Source: Colwellia sp. PAMC 20917 (GTDB lineage: Bacteria; Pseudomonadota; Gammaproteobacteria; Enterobacterales; Alteromonadaceae). Taken from it: a DNA stretch of 64,000 bases. Shown one piece after another: positions 18,211 to 26,442 of this stretch; the stretch's first letter is position 1, and each line of letters starts with the position of its first letter. The notes under the pieces were generated by a model. That model was not told the DNA's origin, searched no databases, and worked only from the letters and a program-made list of their open reading frames with translations. The stretch covers positions 124,001 through 188,000 of the forward strand of contig NZ_CP014944.1 of the NCBI RefSeq assembly GCF_001767295.1, in the 5' to 3' direction. Made by a program: the position numbers and the translations under genes.

Positions 18211-18441
18211 TTAATCAAGAATTACGGTATCGATACCAACAGATATTTTGGTGTTAGATAATATTGCATCTATTCCTGTAGCCTGAAGTGCTGCGACTAA
18301 TGTAGTAAAACTGCCAATACTAATAGCAGCATCAACAATGGTTATTTTTTCTTTTTGTGTCTCTGTTGTTTTATCATCATTACAAGCTTGTAGAAAAAAC
18401 ATATTTATAATGGCTACTGTTAATACTTTAAAATATTTCAC
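18211..18441 (-). pseudogene. Fasciclin-domain lipoprotein, internally deleted
   Basis: A 76-aa frame with a lipoprotein signal (MKYFKVLTVAIINMFFLQAC) followed by TIVDAAISIGSFTTLVAALQ, the start of a fasciclin (FAS1) domain. Normally about 100 more residues follow; here the sequence goes almost directly to GIDTVILD, which resembles the last residues of a FAS1 domain (…HVIDTVILP). The frame is kept but the fold cannot be, so I read it as an internal deletion. Fasciclin-type proteins belong to the RpoE-ChrR regulon in Rhodobacter, which fits the location. It could still be a short expressed peptide. Confidence 0.6.
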
Positions 18442-18543
18442 TTTGCTTCCCTTATAAGCTTATTGAGTTAATTTCATTTCAAATTACGCATAAAAAAAGA
18501 CAAAGTTCACAATATTTTGATAAAATATTAAAACAATTTTGAA

Positions 18544-18573
18544 TGATCTTATAAGATTAATACTACGTATTAA
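18544..18573 (+). promoter_or_regulatory. Candidate ECF promoter of the TIGR01777 gene
   Basis: On the plus strand TGATCT (18544-18549), 18 bases, TATTAA (18568-18573) preceded by CG. This is the only plus-strand example of the shared motif and it sits 30 bp before the ATG at 18603. Confidence 0.55.
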
Positions 18574-18602
18574 TTTAGTTATTCTAATCATTGGATGTAC
18601 CT

Positions 18603-19499
18603 ATGAATTATCTTATTACCGGTGGAACTGGCCTCATTGGCCAAGCATTGATTAAATCTATAAATACCGAAACAAACAAGATTACGGTGTTAACTCGAAA
18701 TATAAAATCAGCAAGTTCAGTCATAAATAAAAAAGTCCAGTTTATTGATAAACTCTTACTTACCAACATAGAAAGTACTGATATTGTTATTAATTTAGCC
18801 GGCGAGCCTATTGCTGATAAGCGTTGGTCACAAGAGCAAAAAGATAGAATTTGTCAAAGCAGATGGGATATTACTGAAGAAATAGCACAGTTAATTTCTA
18901 TTGCAGAAAAACCACCAAGTTTGCTTATTTCTGGCAGTGCAATTGGTATATATGGTCGACAAAACAGTCAAGCCATTGATGAAACCTTTAAAGATTTTCA
19001 TCAAGAATTTACTCATGAAGTCTGTGCAAAGTGGGAAGAAAAAGCCTTACTTGCTTGTTCAGCAAAGACTAGGGTTGCTCTATTACGTACCGGGATAGTA
19101 TTAGATAAGAGTTCTGGAGCCTTAGCTAAAATGTTATTACCGTTCAAATTAGGTGTTGGCGGGAAGATAAGTAAGGGCGATCAAATTATGTCTTGGGTGC
19201 ACATTGACGATATGGTCTCTGCAATATTACATATAATTGATAATGACAACTTGTCAGGACCAATAAACATGACATCTCCTAATGCGGTAACCAATGAAGT
19301 ATTTTCAAAAGCTTTATCAAAATCACTTCATCGTCCTAGCCTTTTCACTACGCCAGCCCCACTACTTAAACTTATTTTTGGTGAAATGGCAGAGTTGTTG
19401 CTGTATGGACAAAATGTGGTACCACAAAAACTATTAAATAGCGGTTTCGTTTTTAAACATAATAAAATTGAAGCCGCTTTAACTGACCTACTACAATAA
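18603..19499 (+). CDS. TIGR01777 family NAD-dependent epimerase/SDR
   Basis: A 298-aa protein from the ATG at 18603 (a TTG four codons earlier is in frame). It starts MNYLITGGTGLIGQALIKSI, an extended-SDR nucleotide site. The family marks INLAGEPIADKRWSQEQKDR, SGSAIGIYG and the C-terminal VVPQKLLNSGFVFKH (DUF1731) are present, as in E. coli YfcH and plant cell-division SulA homologues. The usual length is about 300 aa. Function is unknown; members are recurrent in sigma/ChrR-phr neighbourhoods. It is divergent from the fasciclin remnant and has its own candidate ECF promoter. Confidence 0.88.
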   Translation: MNYLITGGTGLIGQALIKSINTETNKITVLTRNIKSASSVINKKVQFIDKLLLTNIESTDIVINLAGEPIADKRWSQEQKDRICQSRWDITEEIAQLISIAEKPPSLLISGSAIGIYGRQNSQAIDETFKDFHQEFTHEVCAKWEEKALLACSAKTRVALLRTGIVLDKSSGALAKMLLPFKLGVGGKISKGDQIMSWVHIDDMVSAILHIIDNDNLSGPINMTSPNAVTNEVFSKALSKSLHRPSLFTTPAPLLKLIFGEMAELLLYGQNVVPQKLLNSGFVFKHNKIEAALTDLLQ

Positions 19500-19500
19500 C

Positions 19501-20058
19501 TTAATTAGACTGACAGCTTTGGTTTGTTGTTTCCTTATCAAAAAACAATGTTATTTCAGCAACCTGAACACCAAATTTAGACATAGCAGTTTTGTTAAAG
19601 ACCTTATTTTCATCTAACTGATACATCCAATCATCCATAGCAACTTCCATTATGTCACCATCAAGGTTTAACGATAATGTATATTGAAACTGAAAAGCAA
19701 AACCTTGATGCTTGCCAATAGCCTCACCGACAACATCTTCTGCACCGCCAACATAACTTCCATCAGATAGTTTAGTCAATTGCCAATTACGATAGCTTAT
19801 TTCACCGTCATCAAAGTAAAATTTTTCTGCAAGTATCCCCTGATTTTCTTGCCAACTTCCTTCAATTTCGACACAAAAACGTCTTTTAACTTCATTGGTA
19901 TAATCTTGAACTATTCCCCAAGCAATAACCTTACCATCAAAGTAAGATTTTATATCAAATGGCTTAGCTACTGGTTTGTATTCCTCTAACTCTACCGAAC
20001 AGCTAGAAATAAATAAGCTTGTGGTAATAAAAGCTAGAGTTCTTATATATTTATTCAT
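19501..20058 (-). CDS. DUF3833 family lipoprotein
   Basis: A 185-aa lipoprotein: signal peptide with lipobox FISSCS near residue 20, then the DUF3833 pattern FDIKSYFDGKVIAWGIVQDY and FYFDDGEISYRNWQL. It is probably anchored in the outer membrane. It overlaps the upstream chalcone-isomerase-like gene by 8 bp and is last in the DUF2878-chalcone-DUF3833 operon. These three genes commonly travel with the cfa/DUF1365 cluster, so a role in envelope lipid handling is inferred. No biochemical function is known to me. Confidence 0.82.
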   Translation of the reverse strand: MNKYIRTLAFITTSLFISSCSVELEEYKPVAKPFDIKSYFDGKVIAWGIVQDYTNEVKRRFCVEIEGSWQENQGILAEKFYFDDGEISYRNWQLTKLSDGSYVGGAEDVVGEAIGKHQGFAFQFQYTLSLNLDGDIMEVAMDDWMYQLDENKVFNKTAMSKFGVQVAEITLFFDKETTNQSCQSN

Positions 20059-20611
20059 CTTTGTTAATTCCTAATAATTCAAGCCTAAGCTTAGGTTCAC
20101 TGGTATTTTTTGATAACCATATATCGAGAAAAAGTTGACTAAATTCTTGCTGTTCAATTTCACCAATAAGATCGTTATTAAAATAAAAAGTACTCTTATT
20201 ATTACTGACATATAAAGACAAACTATCGCCCTCTTTAATATCAGGCCATATTTTTTCAAGCATAGGTACATAGCGTTCAAAGTTTTTTCTTGGCACACCT
20301 AAATGCTGCCATTGTTCGACTGTTCGTTCAATTAAGTCTTTACTTGAAATGTCAGTCAAATAGTTAATCTGGTATAACAATTTTTCATCCGTTAACTCAA
20401 TAGGATATTTTCCAGAAGTTGTCAGTAATTTACTTTTGTACAAGTCCCAAAAAAGCACAGAAAAAGTTGTTTGACCAACAGGTATATAAACCTGCTCTGT
20501 AAGAATATTATTTAATGTGTCTGGCTTGATATCATCAGTTGCTAACACTTGAACGGTAATAAATTGTTGTAACATGGTGATAACGATCAATCGAGCATAA
20601 AATTTAAGCAT
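20051..20611 (-). CDS. Chalcone-isomerase-like periplasmic protein
   Basis: A 186-aa secreted protein with an N-terminal signal peptide (residues 1-24, ending VLATDD). The chalcone_3 domain shows VPVGQTTFSVLFWDLYKSKL-like IPVGQTTFSVLFWDLYKSKL and a C-terminal FLDIWLSKNTSEPKLRLELL. Bacterial members of this fold bind fatty acids or related ligands rather than flavonoids. It overlaps both neighbours by 8 bp, which shows tight co-translation with DUF2878 and DUF3833 genes. Its ligand is unknown; a link to modified fatty acids fits the neighbourhood. Confidence 0.8.
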   Translation of the reverse strand: MLKFYARLIVITMLQQFITVQVLATDDIKPDTLNNILTEQVYIPVGQTTFSVLFWDLYKSKLLTTSGKYPIELTDEKLLYQINYLTDISSKDLIERTVEQWQHLGVPRKNFERYVPMLEKIWPDIKEGDSLSLYVSNNKSTFYFNNDLIGEIEQQEFSQLFLDIWLSKNTSEPKLRLELLGINKDE

Positions 20612-21098
20612 GATTTACCTCTTGGGTAATAATTTTTGATTTCAAATAAAAAAACAAAATAAACAATGTCCCCCATACCAACGCTAAAAGGGTATAAGTT
20701 GTAAGCATAGAATAACCAAAATCAACCGCTGATAATTTATAACCAGCAATATAACTTAATGGTGATATTAATCCTCCTATCACTAATTGCAGGACCTTAG
20801 AAGAAGCCAAAAATTGTAAGCTATGACAAATGGTGGCGGCAAAACTAGCCCACAACATCATCAGCCAAAAAGGAATATGAGCTTTTTCAATAAAAATGAA
20901 AATATTGAGCTGCTGTAATAATGAGTCAACACCAATACCAATGACGCTGACCAACAAGATTAACAACAATTCTTTATAATTCTTAGATTGAAAAAACAAG
21001 TGGGCAAGTAGAAGCATAAAGGCGAATGGAATAAAATTATTTCCCCAATAAACCAAGCCAAACCATGAAACATTAAAACCAATTAAATTAATCAACAT
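20604..21098 (-). CDS. DUF2878 membrane protein
   Basis: A 164-aa inner-membrane protein with about five to six hydrophobic segments (for example FIPFAFMLLLAHLFF and MLTTYTLLALVWGTLFILFF). The sequence and length fit DUF2878, a family usually followed by a chalcone-isomerase-like gene. It is first in its operon; a candidate ECF promoter lies 27 bp upstream. Function unknown. Confidence 0.8.
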   Translation of the reverse strand: MLINLIGFNVSWFGLVYWGNNFIPFAFMLLLAHLFFQSKNYKELLLILLVSVIGIGVDSLLQQLNIFIFIEKAHIPFWLMMLWASFAATICHSLQFLASSKVLQLVIGGLISPLSYIAGYKLSAVDFGYSMLTTYTLLALVWGTLFILFFYLKSKIITQEVNHA

Positions 21099-21124
21099 AT
21101 ATTTATCAAATCAACCTTTTTTTC

Positions 21125-21154
21125 TATATACGTATCAATAAGAGAATAAGATCT
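21125..21154 (-). promoter_or_regulatory. Candidate ECF promoter of the DUF2878 operon
   Basis: On the minus strand AGATCT (21154-21149), 18 bases, TATATA (21130-21125) preceded by CG. It has one change from TGATCT in the -35, with spacing and -10 as in the other sites. Confidence 0.5.
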
Positions 21155-21166
21155 ATCCACCTAGGT

Positions 21167-21420
21167 TTAGCACAACTTATATGGAATATTTGTTCTTATA
21201 TAAGCTAGCGGTACCACCATTGCTAAAATTAAACGGAAATACATTTTTGCTTTGATAGTATAAGTTTTATATCGCATAAGTAACATTGTGAAACCTATGA
21301 TGATTACACTAGAGGTTATTAGCGTTGCAATGTTCTGTGCTAACAGTTTAGAGAGCTGTACCTACAAAAGCCAATAGGGTAAAAATGCCCGTTAGCAAAA
21401 TAAAAGTATCGCTATATACT
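21167..21420 (-). pseudogene. Frameshifted small membrane protein remnant
   Basis: Right after the cupin stop, one frame reads YSDTFILLTGIFTLLAFVGT and then stops. The next frame continues with SKLLAQNIATLITSSVIIIG, LLMRYKTYTIKAKMYFRLIL and AMVVPLAYIRTNIPYKLC before a stop at 21167. Joining the two frames gives about 80 residues with two or three membrane segments. I see no start codon for the first part, so this is a 5'-truncated, frameshifted remnant. The family is not recognised. Confidence 0.4.
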
Positions 21421-21786
21421 TTATACCCAAAGATCATTCTGAGCGGTAAGCTCTCCTGGTGAATCTCCGGTATTAACGACACCAGAAGGTTCTATAAGCA
21501 TTATTTTACATTCATCTTTTGCATGAGGTTTATGTTCAACGCCTTTTGGCACAACATACATTTCACCCGCAAGAAGGTCCACTTTGCCATCCCTAAACTC
21601 AATACTCATAGCACCTTCTATAACAAGGAAAACTTCGTCGGTGTCTGGATGCGAGTGCCAAGTAAATTCATTTTGAATTTTAGCCAATTTAAATTGATAG
21701 TCATTCATTTGGGCAACCACTCTTGGTGACCATTGATCAGAAAAATGAGTGAACTTATTCAATAAATTTATCGGTGTTTTTAACAT
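21421..21786 (-). CDS. Small cupin-domain protein
   Basis: A 121-aa single-domain cupin. The metal-binding pattern is [20 protein letters not shown] (His, His, Glu) with the second motif [16 protein letters not shown]. Such proteins (about 110-125 aa) bind a divalent metal; roles range from isomerases to binding proteins. It stands alone between the membrane remnant and a repeat array. No substrate can be named. Confidence 0.85.
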   Translation of the reverse strand: MLKTPINLLNKFTHFSDQWSPRVVAQMNDYQFKLAKIQNEFTWHSHPDTDEVFLVIEGAMSIEFRDGKVDLLAGEMYVVPKGVEHKPHAKDECKIMLIEPSGVVNTGDSPGELTAQNDLWV

Positions 21787-21857
21787 GAGATTCCTTAAAG
21801 GGAGAGTGATTTTTAATGTCCACTGAGCGATAGCGTAAAGCGCCCTTAATTGTCTAA

Positions 21858-22570
21858 AACGCTACACTGTAATTGTTCCCGTTAAGTATTGCACCGCTTT
21901 ACCCGAGATATAAACTTTATCTCCTTCTATGCGGCACATCAGTTTTCCTCCTCGCTTAGAAGCTTGGTAAGCGATGAGGTCGGGGTTGTTTAACTTTTTA
22001 GACCCTGGTATGAGAGTGTTAGTCTAAGTTTAGGTTTCCAACTTAACAATAACGCTACACTGTAATTGTTCCCGTTAAGTATTTCACCGCTTTACCAGAG
22101 ATATAAACTTTATCCCCTTCTATGCGACACATCAGTTTTCCTCCTCGCTTAGAAGCTTGGTAAGCGATGAGGTCGGTTTTGTTTAACTTTTTAGACCCTG
22201 ATATGGGAGTGTTAATCTAAGTTTTCCACTAAAAATAACGCTACACTGCAATTGTTCCCGTTAAGTATTTCACCGCTTTACCAGAGATATAAACTTTATC
22301 TCCTTCTATGCGGCACATCAGTTTTCCTCCTCGCTTAGAAGCTTGGTAAGCGATGAGGTCGGGTTTGTTTAACTTTTTAGACCCTGGTATGAGAGTGTTA
22401 GTCTAAGTTTAGGTTTCCAACTTAACAATAACGCTACACTGTAATTGTTCCCGTTAAGTATTTCACCGCTTTACCAGAGATATAAACTTTATCTCCTTCT
22501 ATGCGGCACATCAGTTTTCCTCCTCGCTTAGAAGCTTGGTAAGCGGTGAGGTCGGTTTTGTTTAACTTTT
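21858..22570 (-). repeat. Four-copy tandem repeat of the PhzF gene 3' end
   Basis: Units begin at about 21858, 22051, 22237 and 22430 (periods 193, 186 and 193 bp). The last unit is the true 3' end of the PhzF gene. The other three, lying downstream of its stop, repeat the codons for roughly the last 40 residues (…YQASKRGGKLMCRIEGDK…) plus 3' flank, with only a few base changes. Copy 1 is the most diverged. The array fills the 650-bp gap between the cupin and PhzF genes. I see no independent gene in it. Confidence 0.9.
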
Positions 22571-23225
22571 TAGACCAATAAGGCGTTAATCCAGTATGAA
22601 TTGAGCCCGTTACTGGGTCTTCATCACCACCATTTGCAGGCCAGAAGTAACGAGAGACAAAATCAAACTCTGTTGATGTTGATGTCACCACTACATCATA
22701 AGGAGCAAGCTGCTTTAATTCGTCACTATTGGCGATAACAGCGAGCACATCACTTTCATTTTTGTAAATAACAAAATACGCTTGGTCATTTAATAAAACG
22801 TCGATGGGATTAATCGACAAACCATTTAATAACGCCGCAGGAATTTCATTTACGACTGTAGGCTCTTTATTAGGGAAACACATTTGTATAAGGCCATCGG
22901 GGGTTTTTGTAACTGACAGATCACCCACGGCCTTTGCGAAAAAGTTAATTTCTTTAATTGTGTTATCTTTAGCAAAAATAACAAATGAAGCCGCTAGCGT
23001 GGCATGCCCACAGAAATCAATTTCGGTTATCGGTGAAAACCACCGTATTTCATACGCTTGATTATTAATTCGTTTAACAAAGGCAGTTTCTGAAAGGTTA
23101 TTTTCGATAGCAATAGACTGCATAAGCTCTGTAGTCAGCCAGTCTGAGGTTATAATGACAGCCGCGGGGTTGCCTTTAAACGTCTCATCAGTGAATGCAT
23201 CTATAACATTTATCTGTAGTTCCAT
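22434..23225 (-). CDS. PhzF-family isomerase
   Basis: A 263-aa member of the PhzF/diaminopimelate-epimerase-like fold. The family start MELQINVIDAFTDETFKGNP is followed by AAVII, the catalytic Glu region NLSETAFV (about residue 45) and DFCGHATLAAS. The C-terminal GDEDPVTGSIHTGL is the second conserved block. Lengths of 260-300 aa are usual. Stand-alone PhzF proteins without phenazine genes, as here, have unknown substrates. Its 3' end has been tandemly copied downstream, but the gene itself is intact. Confidence 0.9.
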   Translation of the reverse strand: MELQINVIDAFTDETFKGNPAAVIITSDWLTTELMQSIAIENNLSETAFVKRINNQAYEIRWFSPITEIDFCGHATLAASFVIFAKDNTIKEINFFAKAVGDLSVTKTPDGLIQMCFPNKEPTVVNEIPAALLNGLSINPIDVLLNDQAYFVIYKNESDVLAVIANSDELKQLAPYDVVVTSTSTEFDFVSRYFWPANGGDEDPVTGSIHTGLTPYWSKKLNKTDLTAYQASKRGGKLMCRIEGDKVYISGKAVKYLTGTITV

Positions 23226-23407
23226 TAAAAATAATACTCCAGTGTGATCAATTTATCAGTGTTTTTTATCAATAATTGAGGCTTATTGAATAAAGCGATG
23301 GTTGCTGTTCTCGTTGGGTTCTCTCTGTTTACAACGTGCGCAGTATAGTACTGCGCACTTAATTTTATATGCTAAAAATTTTAGCGTTATGCGTTTTAGT
23401 TACACAT

Positions 23408-24784
23408 CTAAAAACTAACCGTATTGATATCAACTGCTTTTACCTTACCGTATTTTTTTGCTTTTTCACCAATGATGTCAGCCTTACCTATAATGACTAA
23501 CTGTAAGTTTTCTCTTGGAAAAACAGTTTTAACAATCTCATTTGCTTTGATGACATTTAGCGCATCAACATTTTTTTGAAAATCGTTAATAAAAGTATTA
23601 TCAAGCTGTTGAACCCACATAGTAGCCAGTAAACCAGCCAGTTGACGGCTTGTTTCATATTTTGGAGGGAATTGCCCTTTAACATAAGCTTTAGCAGATT
23701 CTAAGGTATCTTTATCAATACCCTGCTCCCATAACCTGTCATAGGTTTTTAGCGCTAAATCGATGGCTTCAAAGGTTGTTTCATTTTTAGTGAAAGTAGA
23801 TATAACAAACGTACCCTCGGTTGAGTAGCTATTAAATTGACTTCTCGCGCCATACGTTAAACCCGAATTAACACGTAATGCGTCATTTAACCACGAGGTA
23901 AATCTACCACCCAATATAGTATTGATCACTTTTATGGCAACCATATCAGGATGATTAGACGCTATGCCTTTACCACCTATGATAAAAGTACTTTCGTTAG
24001 CATCACTTTTATTAACAACCAATACGTTTGATTCTGCAGGTGCTTTAAAGCTCTTTAAATTAGGAGCACTTATATTTTTAGATGCCCAGTCTGAAAATAA
24101 GTCATTAATCTTTTTTTCCATACTTTTGCTATTAAAGTCGCCAACAACAATAAGTGCACTATTATTTGCTGAGTAGAACGCCTGGTAAAAAGTTTCTATT
24201 TGTTTAATAGAAAGCTTTTCGATGGTTGAAATATTGCCATCAACAGGGTTTCCTAATAAATGTTGTTGAAAATATAGCTGGTTAAATGCTCCGCCGATAA
24301 TTTGCCCAGGTTGTTCCCTACTTTGTTTTAGATTTTCGAGGTGACGTTTTTTCTCTTTAACAAATTCTTCATTGTCAAAGCTTGGCGCTAATAAAATATC
24401 TCTAAATACTGGCAACAATCCATCAATATCTTTACTGGCAATAGATAAGCTTAACGTAGAGGACTCCATACCAACGCTGTTGCTAAAGTTAGCCCCGTGA
24501 AAATCAAATAAATCTTCAATTTCTTTTTTTGATAATTTATCGCTGCCAAAACCAAGCGCTGTCCCCGTAAAGTTCGCTAAGCCATAATTGTCACCGTCAT
24601 TAACTGCGCCAGCTTTAGTCACCACTTTAATATCGACTAAAGGGACTTCATGTTGTTCCATCAAATAAACGGTTAAGCCGTTTTTCAATGTCAGCTTTTG
24701 ATAATCGGGTAAAGTAAATTCAGCGAATACTGGATGACTTAATATCATGATAAAGCTGCAAATAAATAAAAGGGAATGTTTCAT
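23408..24784 (-). CDS. M16-family peptidase-like protein, probably non-catalytic subunit
   Basis: A 458-aa secreted protein with a signal peptide (residues 1-21, ending VFA). It has the M16 (pitrilysin/processing peptidase) fold: LKNGLTVYLMEQHEVPLVDI and FYSANNSALIVVGDFN. The zinc motif HxxEH expected near residue 75 is missing (FTGTALGFGSDKL there), so it should be the partner that completes the clamshell. It follows the catalytic M16 gene with no gap. Such pairs work in the periplasm on small peptides. Confidence 0.85.
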   Translation of the reverse strand: MKHSLLFICSFIMILSHPVFAEFTLPDYQKLTLKNGLTVYLMEQHEVPLVDIKVVTKAGAVNDGDNYGLANFTGTALGFGSDKLSKKEIEDLFDFHGANFSNSVGMESSTLSLSIASKDIDGLLPVFRDILLAPSFDNEEFVKEKKRHLENLKQSREQPGQIIGGAFNQLYFQQHLLGNPVDGNISTIEKLSIKQIETFYQAFYSANNSALIVVGDFNSKSMEKKINDLFSDWASKNISAPNLKSFKAPAESNVLVVNKSDANESTFIIGGKGIASNHPDMVAIKVINTILGGRFTSWLNDALRVNSGLTYGARSQFNSYSTEGTFVISTFTKNETTFEAIDLALKTYDRLWEQGIDKDTLESAKAYVKGQFPPKYETSRQLAGLLATMWVQQLDNTFINDFQKNVDALNVIKANEIVKTVFPRENLQLVIIGKADIIGEKAKKYGKVKAVDINTVSF

Positions 24785-26119
24785 CTATAAATCTCCTTCG
24801 CTGCTGTCTTGTTCAGCGGCTAAAATGCCAACCGTGCGGTTAGACTTTATTAAATAGGTACTCGCGACACGCTTAATGTCTTCAACTGACACTTTGTTCA
24901 TGTCTGAAATTGCCGTAAACATTTTCGAATAATCATCAAAAAATAACGCATATGTCCCTAACGTATTTGCTTTACCATTGATTGTGGAAAGCGTGCGATA
25001 AAAATCTACCTGAGCAATGTTTTTGGTTTTAGTGAGCTCATGCTCAGTAACACTATTAACAATAATATTATTAATTTCTGCCACCATCGCTTGCTCAAGC
25101 ACACTCGCTTTTACCGTACTGATCGCGGTAGCGAAAACATAGAATAGATTGGGATCAAATGAATCCGGCATATAAGTAAAAACGCTTGTTGCTATTTGTT
25201 TATCGTCGACCAGACTTCTAGACAAACGAGAACTTTGGCCATCGCCCAAAATAGAGGCAAGCATTTTCAATGGATAATAATCTGCATGGCGAGTTTCTGG
25301 TACGTGAAAAGCAAATAATACATTGGCAGAGGTTGAAGACTCCTTTTGCACGTAAGTTCGGCGTTCACCGAGTTGCTTAGGCTCAACGGTATGTACTTTT
25401 CTTGGGCTTGATTGTGCACTGATCGGTGCAAAATGTTTATTTGCGAGTTTTTTTACTTGCGCTAAGGTGACATCACCACTGATAACCACAACAGCATTGT
25501 TCGGTGCATAATATGTTTTGTGGTAGGCTTTGAGATCTTCAATCGACCAATTATCTATGTCTGACTGATGACCGATAACCCCCCAACTGTAGGGATGTGC
25601 TCGAAAAGCGACGCCTTTTACTTCTTCATGCAGTTTACTGAAACTTGAATTTTCTAACCGAGTTGACCTTTCAGAGGTCACTACGCCACGTTCACTCTCT
25701 ACCATAGCTTCATCAATAGCGAGGTTTTCAATACGATCGGCTTCTAAACTGAAAATTGTTTCTATTGCACTAACCGGGAACCAATTAGTATAAGCGGTAA
25801 TGTTTTCGGAAGTGTAAGCGTTATTAGCTCCACCAGCAGCTTCCATTAAACGGTCAAACTGTTTAGGGCCGTATTTTTTTGCACCATTAAACATCATGTG
25901 CTCAAAAAAATGTGAAAGCCCTGTTATGCCAGGATATTCGTTTCTAGAGCCTACTTTCCAGAATAAATACATGTTGGCATTAGGGATAGAATGATCTTCT
26001 AATACGATGATGGTCATACCGTTGTCTAAGGTAAAAGACTTAACATCTTCAAGCGTAGTTAAGGCACTTGCAGACAAGCTTACCAAAGCACAACAAAGTG
26101 CTAGGATTAATTTTTTCAT
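24785..26119 (-). CDS. Zinc peptidase of the M16 family, catalytic subunit
   Basis: I choose the ATG at 26119, which gives 444 aa and places a clean signal peptide (MKKLILALCCALVSLSASA) at the N-terminus; an in-frame extension of 45 residues upstream has no such logic. The zinc-binding HxxEH motif is seen in GLSHFFEHMMFNG, with the downstream Glu in ESERGVV. It is a periplasmic metallopeptidase of the insulinase/pitrilysin group, encoded directly upstream of its probable non-catalytic partner. Substrate unknown. Confidence 0.88.
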   Translation of the reverse strand: MKKLILALCCALVSLSASALTTLEDVKSFTLDNGMTIIVLEDHSIPNANMYLFWKVGSRNEYPGITGLSHFFEHMMFNGAKKYGPKQFDRLMEAAGGANNAYTSENITAYTNWFPVSAIETIFSLEADRIENLAIDEAMVESERGVVTSERSTRLENSSFSKLHEEVKGVAFRAHPYSWGVIGHQSDIDNWSIEDLKAYHKTYYAPNNAVVVISGDVTLAQVKKLANKHFAPISAQSSPRKVHTVEPKQLGERRTYVQKESSTSANVLFAFHVPETRHADYYPLKMLASILGDGQSSRLSRSLVDDKQIATSVFTYMPDSFDPNLFYVFATAISTVKASVLEQAMVAEINNIIVNSVTEHELTKTKNIAQVDFYRTLSTINGKANTLGTYALFFDDYSKMFTAISDMNKVSVEDIKRVASTYLIKSNRTVGILAAEQDSSEGDL

Positions 26120-26330
26120 GTTATTTTCACTATAAACTTTAATTGTCATTGATTGTATTGAGAAAAAATAAATGTGCAAGCAACAAAGACGCGTCAAACG
26201 AAATTTGTTAATAAAATGTTGATTTTTACATTGATGATGACAGATTGATGTCATTTACTGGTATAATTAATCATCCAAAAGATAACTGATATAGTGATTA
26301 ATTTTAATGAAATATTCCCTTGAGAAAGTA

Positions 26331-26362
26331 AAAAACCGCTAATCTTTCAATGAGCGGTTTTT
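26331..26362. terminator. Bidirectional rho-independent terminator
   Basis: AAAAACCGCT and AGCGGTTTTT pair across a 12-base loop, with A and T runs outside. It lies between the DUF1186/SEC-C gene and the M16 pair. The same stem, with loop variations, recurs at 42821-42852 and 42942-42973, so it is a common terminator cassette of this genome. Confidence 0.8.
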
Positions 26363-26442
26363 CTATTTTGACGAGATAAATATAGGCACGGGTTTACTTG
26401 CGCTGTATCATTTTTCTTTAAAGTAAATGCCAGCGCTGTGTT

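Noticed and set aside
18066-18257. 63-codon plus-strand frame over the sRNA repeat
   Set aside because: It runs through promoter and terminator structures of the opposite strand and has no ribosome site.
21858-22433. Separate short peptide genes in the PhzF repeat copies
   Set aside because: The AGGAGG before ATG is explained by the Lys-Arg-Gly-Gly codons of PhzF; no independent evidence of expression.
22434-23225. Phenazine biosynthesis
   Set aside because: A lone PhzF-type gene without other phz genes does not indicate phenazine production.
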